Origin: Actinomycetes bacterium | GTDB taxonomy: Bacteria; Actinomycetota; Acidimicrobiia; Acidimicrobiales; RAAP-2 | Assembly (NCBI GenBank): GCA_021826655.1 | Contig: JAKAZC010000034.1 | Span: 1 to 14,441 of the forward strand | Direction of reading: 5' to 3' | Length of the DNA stretch: 14,441 bases | Part shown: piece after piece, positions 6,970-13,606 of the stretch | Position numbering within the stretch: the stretch's first letter is position 1 | Layout of the letters: the number at the start of each line of letters is the position of its first letter | Made by a program: the position numbers and the translations under genes | Notes under the pieces: model-generated | The model's input: the letters and a program-made list of their open reading frames with translations, nothing else | Database searches by the model: none | What the model was told of the DNA's origin: nothing

Positions 6970-6988
6970 GCGCCGCCGCCTGCGGCGC
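6970..6988 (-). terminator. GC hairpin between MurF-Alr and the HTH gene
   Basis: GCGCCGC (6970-6976) and GCGGCGC (6982-6988) form a perfect 7-bp stem with a 5-base loop. No T-run follows. It may terminate the mur operon, or lie in the HTH leader mRNA as an attenuator if transcription starts near 6997. Confidence 0.4.
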
Positions 6989-7003
6989 CCCGTTGCGAAC
7001 CGC

Positions 7004-7009
7004 AGTGTA
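7004..7009 (-). promoter_or_regulatory. Candidate -10 element for the HTH gene
   Basis: TACACT on the minus strand fits TAnnnT, with a start expected near 6997. The -35 position (CTTCTG at 17-base spacing) is poor, so confidence is low. Confidence 0.3.
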
Positions 7010-7033
7010 CCCGAGTGGAGCGGGACCAGAAGG

Positions 7034-7063
7034 CCGCAACCGTCCCGACCGAGGGTGCTGCGG
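7034..7063 (-). terminator. Imperfect hairpin just after the MurF-Alr stop
   Basis: On the minus strand, CCGCA-GC-ACC pairs with GGT-TGCGG: 8 pairs with a 2-base bulge and a 12-base loop. It starts one base after the TGA of murF-alr (7065-7067) and is followed by CCTTCT. It is a plausible operon terminator. Confidence 0.35.
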
Positions 7064-7064
7064 G

Positions 7065-9608
7065 TCAGTTGACCCGGGGCACACGGGCCAGGATCCCGGC
7101 GACGACCTCGTAGCACGACGTCCCGAGCCACTCCGCCACCAGGGAGGCCGGAAGTTCCTCCGAGCCCTGGCTGCCGATGAGCACCACCTCGTCCCCCCGT
7201 CGGGCGCCGGGCACGTCGGTGACGTCGACCGAGATCTGGTCCATCGAGACCCGGCCGATCACGGGAGCGGGCCGACCGCGCACGAGTACGTGGCGCCAGG
7301 TGGCCGGCGCACGCCGCACGCCGTCGGCGTACCCGACGGGAACCGTCGCCACCCGGCTGGGCCGCCCGGTGGTCCACGTGTGCCCGTAGCCGACAGGGGC
7401 CCCGGTGGGCAGGTCGTGGACCTGGGCCAACTGGGACTTCCACGCGAGCGCCGGTCGCAACCCCACCATCGGAACCTCCGGACCCGGTGGGAGCCCGTAT
7501 ACCGCGATCCCGGGGCGGACCACGTCGAACCGCGCATCCTCCCTCATCAGGAGTCCGGCACTGTTCGCCGCGTGCACGGTGTGGGGCAGCACGCCCGCCT
7601 CCCCGAGTCGGGCGAGGACGTCCCCGAACACCGCCAATTGCGCATCCGTGGCGGCAACGCCCGCCGGCGACGGGTCGTCGGCACAGGCGAAGTGGGTGAA
7701 CACCCCAGTCACCTCGAGCCCGTCCACCTGTCCCACCTCCTGGACGAAGGCGGTCACCTGGTCGGGGTGGACCCCCAGACGGTGCATGCCGGTGTCCACC
7801 TTGACGTGCACGGACACCGTCGAGTCGAGCGCCCGGGCCGACCGCCCGAGCGCGTCCGCCGTGTCGAAGTCGAAGACGGCGAGGGTGAGGTCGAGACCGA
7901 CAGCTTCGCGACCCTGCCATCCCGGCGTGTACCCGAGGACGAGCACCGGGGACCGGATCCCGGCCCGGCGCAGGACACGGGCCTCGGGCACGCATGCGAC
8001 TCCGAGCCGGGTGGCACCGTTGCGCAGCGCGGTGTGCGCGACCTGCACGGCTCCGTGACCGTAGGCATCGGCTTTGAGTACGACCATGACCTCGGCGACA
8101 CCGGCACGGTCGCTCAGCAGGCGCGTGTTCGCCGCGATTGCCGACAGGTCGATCTCGAGCCAGGTCGGACGATCGGGCTGGACGACGCGGATCGAGCGCC
8201 ACGCCCGGTCCTGGCGGACCAGCTGCTCCACCGGCTCACCGTCGTCGGCCAACAGCTGCTCGACCACCCGCTCCATCCGGGCTGCGGCACTGCCTTTCAC
8301 CAGCACGACCGTTCCGGGGACCAACCGGTCGGCAACCTCGGCGGCGGCATCCTCGGGCGTGAACGTGATCGCCACCCGGTCGGTCGCCAGGCCGGCCCGG
8401 ATGGCGGCGTCGGCGATCCAGGCGGCGGCATTCCCGTGGGTCACGAGTACGTCGACGACGTCGGCCGCGTGGCCCCCCACCTCGCGATGCAGTTCCTCCT
8501 CGGCATCGCCGAGCTCGGCCATGTCGCCCAGGATCGCCACACGCGATCCCGCCGGCAGCGCAGCCAGCGTGTCGAGCGCAGCGTGGACCGAACGGGGGGC
8601 GGCGTTGTACGTGTCGTCGAGGATGACGGCGCCGCCGACACCGGGTAGCGGGCGCAGCCGGCCCGGCACTCGTTCGAGGCCTGCGATGGCGGTGACCGCG
8701 TCGTCCCGGTCGACCCCGAAGTGGTCGGCGACGGCCAGGCCCACCAGCGCGGCCTGGGCGGAGTGGGCGCCGAGCCACGGGACGGTGACACCGGCCCGCC
8801 AGCTGCCGTGCACGGCGACGAACGTGGTCCCGTCCGCACCCACGACGACGTCCTCGGCACGGTAGGCGGCATCGGGCGACGTACCGACCGTGACCGACGG
8901 GGCCGTGCTACGGGGTGCGAGGGCGAGGACCCGGGGATCGTCGGCGCCGAGCACGGCGAGACCGTCGTCGGGAAGGTGGGCCAGGAGGGCGCCCTTCTCC
9001 CGCGCGACGCCGTCGACGTCGCCCAGCGCGACCAGGTGGGCTGCGCCGATTGCGGTCACGACGCCCACTTCGGGGGGGGCCATGGCGCACATGGCGTCGA
9101 TCTCGCCGAAGTGTCCGGTGGCCATCTCGACCACCGCCACCTGGTGCTCGGGGCGCAGGCCCCCGAGCGCCACGGCCAGGCCGAACCGCCCGCTGTAGTT
9201 TCCGGGGGTGCGGAACACCGTGAACCGGGTGGCGAGGACGTCGGCCACCAGTTCCTTCGTCCCGGTCTTGCCCACCGTGCCGGTGACGGCCACCACCCTG
9301 GGCGACCAGGCCCGCACCACGTAGGCCCCGTAGCGCTCCATAGCCATGACGGCGTCGTCGACCACCAGCGTCGGAAGACCCTCGGGGATACTCGCAGGTG
9401 CGTCGACCAGGACCGCCCGGGCACCGCGCGCTACCGCCTCGACCGCATGGTCGTGCCCGTCGCCCCGCGAGGTCCGGACGGCCACGAACAGGTCCCCATC
9501 CTCGACCAACCGCGAGTCGAAGCAGAACCGCGCATAACGCCCCTCGTGCGTGCCTCCGCGCACGTCGAGGGCGGGGTTCGCGGCGGCCAGGTCGTCGAGG
9601 TGGATCAT
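7065..9608 (-). CDS. Bifunctional MurF ligase - alanine racemase fusion
   Basis: The protein has 847 residues. The MurF half (about 1-455) would add D-Ala-D-Ala to UDP-MurNAc-tripeptide. It has the N-terminal block FCFDSRLVEDGDLFVAV (28-44), the P-loop AVTGTVGKTGTKEL (107-120, Lys114), VVEMATGHFGEID (159-171), IGAAHL (187-192), the REK carbamylated-lysine site (Lys205) and ILDDTYNAAP (329-338). A short linker leads to an alanine racemase (about 478-847): VVLKADAYGHG with PLP lysine Lys512, HVKVDTGMHRLG (601-612), VRPGIAVYG (697-705), GYGHTW with catalytic Tyr741, and IGRVSMDQ (784-791). Both halves look complete. The MurF half is divergent: the substrate loop reads GNYSGRFGLAVAL rather than NNxxGxPLT, and DDxYNANP is DDTYNAAP. 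MurF-Alr fusions are known in Bacteroidetes. The ATG has no ribosome binding site; a 7-codon mini-ORF bridges it to the ligase gene upstream. It is the last gene of the operon. Confidence 0.93.
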   Translation of the reverse strand: MIHLDDLAAANPALDVRGGTHEGRYARFCFDSRLVEDGDLFVAVRTSRGDGHDHAVEAVARGARAVLVDAPASIPEGLPTLVVDDAVMAMERYGAYVVRAWSPRVVAVTGTVGKTGTKELVADVLATRFTVFRTPGNYSGRFGLAVALGGLRPEHQVAVVEMATGHFGEIDAMCAMAPPEVGVVTAIGAAHLVALGDVDGVAREKGALLAHLPDDGLAVLGADDPRVLALAPRSTAPSVTVGTSPDAAYRAEDVVVGADGTTFVAVHGSWRAGVTVPWLGAHSAQAALVGLAVADHFGVDRDDAVTAIAGLERVPGRLRPLPGVGGAVILDDTYNAAPRSVHAALDTLAALPAGSRVAILGDMAELGDAEEELHREVGGHAADVVDVLVTHGNAAAWIADAAIRAGLATDRVAITFTPEDAAAEVADRLVPGTVVLVKGSAAARMERVVEQLLADDGEPVEQLVRQDRAWRSIRVVQPDRPTWLEIDLSAIAANTRLLSDRAGVAEVMVVLKADAYGHGAVQVAHTALRNGATRLGVACVPEARVLRRAGIRSPVLVLGYTPGWQGREAVGLDLTLAVFDFDTADALGRSARALDSTVSVHVKVDTGMHRLGVHPDQVTAFVQEVGQVDGLEVTGVFTHFACADDPSPAGVAATDAQLAVFGDVLARLGEAGVLPHTVHAANSAGLLMREDARFDVVRPGIAVYGLPPGPEVPMVGLRPALAWKSQLAQVHDLPTGAPVGYGHTWTTGRPSRVATVPVGYADGVRRAPATWRHVLVRGRPAPVIGRVSMDQISVDVTDVPGARRGDEVVLIGSQGSEELPASLVAEWLGTSCYEVVAGILARVPRVN

Positions 9609-9628
9609 CGGGGGCCGGTGCCCGACAT
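9605..9628 (-). other. 7-codon mini-ORF bridging the ligase and MurF-Alr genes
   Basis: The ligase stop overlaps an ATG as TGATG. That frame reads MSGTGPR and then TGA, which overlaps the MurF-Alr ATG as ATGA. Because MurF-Alr lacks a Shine-Dalgarno sequence, ribosomes finishing the ligase could be handed on through this mini-ORF. It is a structural observation; translation is unproven. Confidence 0.35.
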
Positions 9629-12114
9629 CAGCCGGCCCGCGTGAACCGGAGGTCGCCGTGGGCCCGGGCGAACCGCTCGAGTCCGGCGTCGACGATCCGG
9701 TCGAGCACGGCCCAGGGCGGTGCCGAGTCCTCGTCGGCCAGCCACTGCGAGTAGAAGACGGTGGCCTCGGTGAGCCCGCAGAGGGAGTTGATCTCGAGGA
9801 GGTACACGACGTCGTCGACCTGGTCCCAGAACGCGTCCAGCCGGGCGTAGCCATCGATCCCGAAGGCGCGGGCGGTCCGCTCCACACGGGCCCGGACCGA
9901 CTCGGCCACGCCGGGGGGAACGAAGAGGTCGAGGGAGAGGTTGGTGCCCACACCCTGCTGGAACTTCTGTTGGAGGGTCAGCTCGTCGGCCGCGACGGTG
10001 ACGCTCGGCACCGCCGCCACCAGACCCCGTCCGGGCCGGTCCAGCACCGCGGAGGTGAGCTCGACATAGCGCTTCGCCGCGAACCACGGCCGGAGCCGCT
10101 CGAGGTTCAGATCGCCCTCGGGCAGTTCGACCCCGACCGGCTCGACGAAGGCCCGTTCCAGCAGCCACCGCTTGGGGACGGGAAGCGGCATCGTGATCGA
10201 CACCGCCCGTCCCCGGAGGTCGGAGCGCGTCTCGTCGCTCACGAACTCGGGGAGTTCGGACACGATGGCGGCGAAGAACTCCTCCATGGCCTCGGGCCGC
10301 CTCAGGATCTTCACGCCGGTGGAGCAGCCGTCGGCGACGGGCTTGCAGACCAGCACCTCGGCCTCCAACTCGTCACAGAGCGTCCGGTACCGCTCGGCCG
10401 CCGCACCGGGCCCGTCGAACTGGTCGAGCCATGCTCCGAGCTCGAACACGTCGACCGTACGCTGGGCCGGTGCGTCGACCCCGGGCAGGCCCAGTGCCCG
10501 CGCGCGGTCTGCGGTTGCCGCTTTGTCGCCGGCGAGGTCGGACACCCGGGGACCGGAGCCGTTGTAGGGGTGTCCGAGCCGCTCGAGGGCGAGCTGCAGG
10601 CGACCGTCCTCACCGGGACCTCCGTGGAGGGCGAGGAAGACGAAGTCGGCATCCACGGTGGCCTCGGCCAGCGACGTGGTGGGACCCACCGCGAGCGACG
10701 CCACGGTGTCCCCGCCGGCCATGGCGAACTCCGCTCGCACCGACCGGCCCACCGCTTCGATCCTGGCCCGGCGCACCGGGTCGTCGACGAGCGCCTGGAT
10801 CTCCTCGACGTCGTGCTGCAGGACGTAGAACAACCCGATCTCGGTGTACCGGCTGCGCAGATCCATCAGGTGGAACCGGACGTCGTTGCCGGACGCCAAC
10901 AGGGAGAGTCCGACGAAGCAGCCACTCTGCCTGCTGACCTGACGCTCGCTGGTGGGCCCCCCGAGGACCACGTGGATCCGACGGGCGCCCACCTCTCTGG
11001 ACGCCGCGTCCCGGGCCACCACGTCGACCGTCCCCGCAGCCGCACCGAGCAGTCCCATGATCAGCTGGCGGTGGTCGATCCCCACCATGGCGGCCTGCTG
11101 GAACACGAAGCTGGAGAAGCCCATCCCGCCGATCCCGTTGACGTCGGTCACCACGATCGTCCCGCCGGTCGTCCAGAATCCGTCGATCCGGGCCATGTGG
11201 CGGAGGCCCAGCACGGTGAATGCCTCGGCGGCGCGGTGGCGGATCGCGCCCAGGACCTCGTCGTCGACCCGCATCGGCGTGTGGTGGATGACGCCGGAGC
11301 CGTGGAGGTACTTCTCCTCGGTCCCGTAGACCTGTCGGCCCGGCGGCTTCTCCACCTCGGTCGGGGCGAGGGCGACGGGCCGGCCGGCCGGCCCGTCGAG
11401 CACCACAACCGAGAATTCCCTACCGTCGACGAACTCCTCCACCAGGACGGCGCCGTCCGTGGCGGCAAAGGCGGCCTCGACCGCACGGGTGACCGCCTCC
11501 GTCGTCGCCGGGACGACGTCCACACCGAACGACGAACCTCCGGCCAGTGGCTTGACCGCCACCAGGCGGTCGCCGGCGTCCGTCCCGGACGCCGGCGGTC
11601 CGAGCGACCCCACCAGCCCGACCAGTGCGGTGGCCGTGCCCACGGGATCCGCCTGCCAGGACGCCCGCTCGACACCGCGGTGGGCGGGCACGGGGAACCC
11701 GGCGGCGGCCAGCGCCCGGTAGCACCGTTCCTTGTCCAGCGTCCGACCGAGGGCGTCCGGCGTGCTGAACACGTAGGGGACACCCCAGGACTCGAGCCGG
11801 CGCTGGAGCGCGCCGTCCTCGCCGAAGGCACCGTGGATCAGGGGGACGGCCACGTCGTGGCGCCGGGCCATTCCGGCCACCTCGTCCCAGTCCAACTCGA
11901 GGTGGAGGGTGCGCAACTGGGTCTCGAAGTCGGCGCACGTGTTCGCGTAGTAGTAGACGGGCGGCAGCTGGTAGGCACGCAGCGCCCGATCGACGAAGAC
12001 CACCGTCAGCTCCGTCGTCGGGTCCGCCTGGAGATAGGTCACCCACGGTTTGATCGAGCCGACGCTCACGTCGCGCTCCTCGCTCGGGCCCCCGAAGAAG
12101 AGGAGCACCTTCAT
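9628..12114 (-). CDS. Tandem D-Ala-D-Ala ligase: two Ddl ATP-grasp domains in one chain
   Basis: The protein has 828 residues, more than twice the usual Ddl (300-370). Domain 1 (about 1-365) has FFGGPSEERDVS (6-17), IHGAFGEDGALQ (93-104), ATP lysines Lys128 and Lys188 (VKPLAGGSSFG), VEEFVDGREFSVVVL (225-239), omega-loop EEKYL (Tyr269) and metal-site residues Arg309, Asp311, Asp324 and Asn326. Domain 2 (about 378-828) has VVLGGPTSERQVS (382-394), LHGGPGEDGRLQ (496-507), Lys531 and Lys591 (CKPVADGCSTG), an insert of about 30 residues after LLERAFV, YVELTSAVL (683-691), omega-loop QQKF (Phe718), and Arg758, Asp760, Glu774 and Asn776 (LEINSLCGLT). Ddl joins two D-Ala (or D-Ala plus D-X) using ATP in the cytoplasm. 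Domain 1 is odd at the metal/phosphate loop (DVNGIGGMG). The start is firm: GGAGGT lies 9 bases upstream and the ATG overlaps the murF stop. Confidence 0.92.
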   Translation of the reverse strand: MKVLLFFGGPSEERDVSVGSIKPWVTYLQADPTTELTVVFVDRALRAYQLPPVYYYANTCADFETQLRTLHLELDWDEVAGMARRHDVAVPLIHGAFGEDGALQRRLESWGVPYVFSTPDALGRTLDKERCYRALAAAGFPVPAHRGVERASWQADPVGTATALVGLVGSLGPPASGTDAGDRLVAVKPLAGGSSFGVDVVPATTEAVTRAVEAAFAATDGAVLVEEFVDGREFSVVVLDGPAGRPVALAPTEVEKPPGRQVYGTEEKYLHGSGVIHHTPMRVDDEVLGAIRHRAAEAFTVLGLRHMARIDGFWTTGGTIVVTDVNGIGGMGFSSFVFQQAAMVGIDHRQLIMGLLGAAAGTVDVVARDAASREVGARRIHVVLGGPTSERQVSRQSGCFVGLSLLASGNDVRFHLMDLRSRYTEIGLFYVLQHDVEEIQALVDDPVRRARIEAVGRSVRAEFAMAGGDTVASLAVGPTTSLAEATVDADFVFLALHGGPGEDGRLQLALERLGHPYNGSGPRVSDLAGDKAATADRARALGLPGVDAPAQRTVDVFELGAWLDQFDGPGAAAERYRTLCDELEAEVLVCKPVADGCSTGVKILRRPEAMEEFFAAIVSELPEFVSDETRSDLRGRAVSITMPLPVPKRWLLERAFVEPVGVELPEGDLNLERLRPWFAAKRYVELTSAVLDRPGRGLVAAVPSVTVAADELTLQQKFQQGVGTNLSLDLFVPPGVAESVRARVERTARAFGIDGYARLDAFWDQVDDVVYLLEINSLCGLTEATVFYSQWLADEDSAPPWAVLDRIVDAGLERFARAHGDLRFTRAG

Positions 12115-13427
12115 CGGGCGCCCACCTCCATCCCTCGCACGAGCTCGGCGAGGCGGTCGAGGCCGACCGACCGGCTGGCCTTGATGAGGACGACGCTGTC
12201 GACGGGCAGGGCGGCGACGAGGGCGAGGGCCTCCTCCTGGTCGGCAACGACGGTGCCCCCGTAGTCCGGCGTCCCGACGGCGACCACGTCGATCCCCAGC
12301 GATGTGGCCAGCTCCCCCGCTCGCCGGTGTGCGTCCTCGGACGCGGCACCCAACTCGGCCATCTGCCCCAGCACAGCCACGCGACGGGGGGCATCGACCC
12401 CGGCCAGCGCCCGGAGTGCGGCCGCCACCGAGTCCGGATTGGCGTTGTAGGAGTCGTCGAGGACGCGGAGACCCGACGGCGCCCGCCAGAACTCCCCACG
12501 CAGCCGACTCCCTTCGGCCCGGCCCACGCCCGCCAGGGCCGCGTCGAATCCGACCCCCACGCACACGGCGGCGGCCAGGGCGGCGGCGGCGTTCGCAGCC
12601 TGGTGGTCGCCGCGGACGGCCAGGGCCACCACGCCCGATCCCCACGGCGATTCGATCCGGACCGTGGGTCGGAGCTCGTCGTCACGGTCGACCACCGTGG
12701 CCCGCACGTCGCCGTGATCGGTCCCGAAGGTCACCACCGTCGCGTCGGTACGGCCCCGGACGTCCGGTCCGCAGTCCGCCTCGTTCACGATTGCGTGGCC
12801 GGTCGCCGGCAGACCGTCGAGGAGGGAGTACTTCTCACGGCGGACACCGTCGAGGCCGCCGAGGTGCTCCAGGTGGGCCGACCCGATCGACGTGATCACC
12901 CCGACGGTGGGCCGGACCAGCTCGCGCAGTCGGGCGATGTCGCCGGGGAACCGGGCCCCCAACTCGACCACCACCACCTCCACGTCGCCCGGGGCGCAGA
13001 GGAGCGTGAGGGGTACGCCGAGCTCATTGTTGTAGGAGTCGCGTGTGGCGTGGGTGCGCAGGTCTGCGGCGAGGGCGCCGGCCGCGAGGTCCTTGACCGT
13101 CGTCTTGCCGACCGATCCGGTGATGCCGACCACCCGGTCCGGCAGGAGGTCCCGAGCGTGGGCCCCGAGCGACCACAGCGCCGAGGCGGTGTCCCCGACC
13201 CGGATCGCGGTGCCCCCGGCGGGCGTCGCGGAAGTCAGGTACGCGGGTGCACCGGCGGCGAGGGCGTGGGCGACGAAGGCGTGGCCGTCGCGGGCGGCAG
13301 CGACGGGGACGAAGAGCTGGCCTGTGGCGAGGGTCCGCGAGTCGACCGAGGCGCCGTCCACTCCGGTGTCCGGGCCGACGAGCTCGCCACCCAGCACGTC
13401 GGCGATCCGGGAGGCACGGAACCTCAC
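12111..13427 (-). CDS. murF: MurF: UDP-MurNAc-tripeptide--D-alanyl-D-alanine ligase (standalone)
   Basis: The protein has 438 residues from GTG (MRFRASRIADVLGGELVG), the normal MurF length and N-terminus. It has VDSRTLATGQLFVPV (28-42), the P-loop GITGSVGKTTVKDL (101-114, Lys108), a canonical substrate loop SYNNELGVPLT (131-141), VVELGARFPGDIA (153-165), IGSAHLEHLG (181-190), Lys199 as the expected carbamylated lysine, LDDSYNANPDS (323-333), VLGQMAELG (352-360) and IKASRS (415-420; KGSR is usual). It attaches the D-Ala-D-X dipeptide to UDP-MurNAc-L-Ala-D-Glu-diamino acid. It is far more canonical than the MurF half of the fusion two genes downstream. Its TGA overlaps the ATG of the tandem ligase (ATGA), implying coupled translation. 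The GTG has no clear binding site; the frame is open upstream to an ATG at 13562 but that stretch looks non-coding. It is the first enzyme gene of the operon. Confidence 0.93.
   Translation of the reverse strand: MRFRASRIADVLGGELVGPDTGVDGASVDSRTLATGQLFVPVAAARDGHAFVAHALAAGAPAYLTSATPAGGTAIRVGDTASALWSLGAHARDLLPDRVVGITGSVGKTTVKDLAAGALAADLRTHATRDSYNNELGVPLTLLCAPGDVEVVVVELGARFPGDIARLRELVRPTVGVITSIGSAHLEHLGGLDGVRREKYSLLDGLPATGHAIVNEADCGPDVRGRTDATVVTFGTDHGDVRATVVDRDDELRPTVRIESPWGSGVVALAVRGDHQAANAAAALAAAVCVGVGFDAALAGVGRAEGSRLRGEFWRAPSGLRVLDDSYNANPDSVAAALRALAGVDAPRRVAVLGQMAELGAASEDAHRRAGELATSLGIDVVAVGTPDYGGTVVADQEEALALVAALPVDSVVLIKASRSVGLDRLAELVRGMEVGAR
12124..12129 (-). promoter_or_regulatory. Ribosome binding site of the tandem ligase
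   Basis: GGAGGT lies inside the last codons of murF, 9 bases before the ATG at 12114. It fixes the tandem-ligase start and shows the gene can load ribosomes itself as well as by ATGA coupling. Confidence 0.75.
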
Positions 13428-13534
13428 GTCAGGGGCCCGGATCGGTGCGGCACCCACCTGGGGTCGGCGTCGGGGCCATACGCGGTGTGGGGCGGCGGTG
13501 TCTGCGTGTCCGGATTCATCGTTCTGCGCTTCAC
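13424..13534 (-). CDS. Possible short leader ORF upstream of murF
   Basis: A frame of 36 codons from GTG 13534 (preceded by GGGGGA at about 8 bases), or 31 from ATG 13519 (MNPDTQTPPPH...), is Pro-rich. It ends in a TGA that overlaps the murF GTG as GTGA. It could couple translation into murF, whose own start lacks a binding site. No homology is recognised and GTG-A overlaps arise readily, so it may be chance. The rest of the 179-base gap to the TetR-like gene shows no clear promoter. Confidence 0.25.
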   Translation of the reverse strand: MKRRTMNPDTQTPPPHTAYGPDADPRWVPHRSGPLT

Positions 13535-13606
13535 GACCCCGGTCCCCCGCGTTCCGCCGCATCTGCTGCGGGGCGTCGACTGCGAACGGGTGACGATCGG
13601 ACGATC

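Noticed and set aside
9550..12264. Very long open frame (about 900 codons) on the plus strand opposite the tandem ligase
   Set aside because: It is antisense to a clearly real gene; the translation is Arg/Gly/Pro/His-rich without domains. Long antisense frames are expected at this GC content.
7065..13427. A vanHAX-type glycopeptide resistance cluster
   Set aside because: There is no D-lactate dehydrogenase (VanH), D,D-dipeptidase (VanX/VanY) or VanRS two-component pair in the window. Only the omega-loop Phe hints at a depsipeptide product.
12111..13562. Longer murF beginning at ATG 13562
   Set aside because: The extra 45 codons are Arg/Pro/Asp-rich, have no ribosome binding site, and precede a typical MurF N-terminus beginning at GTG 13427.
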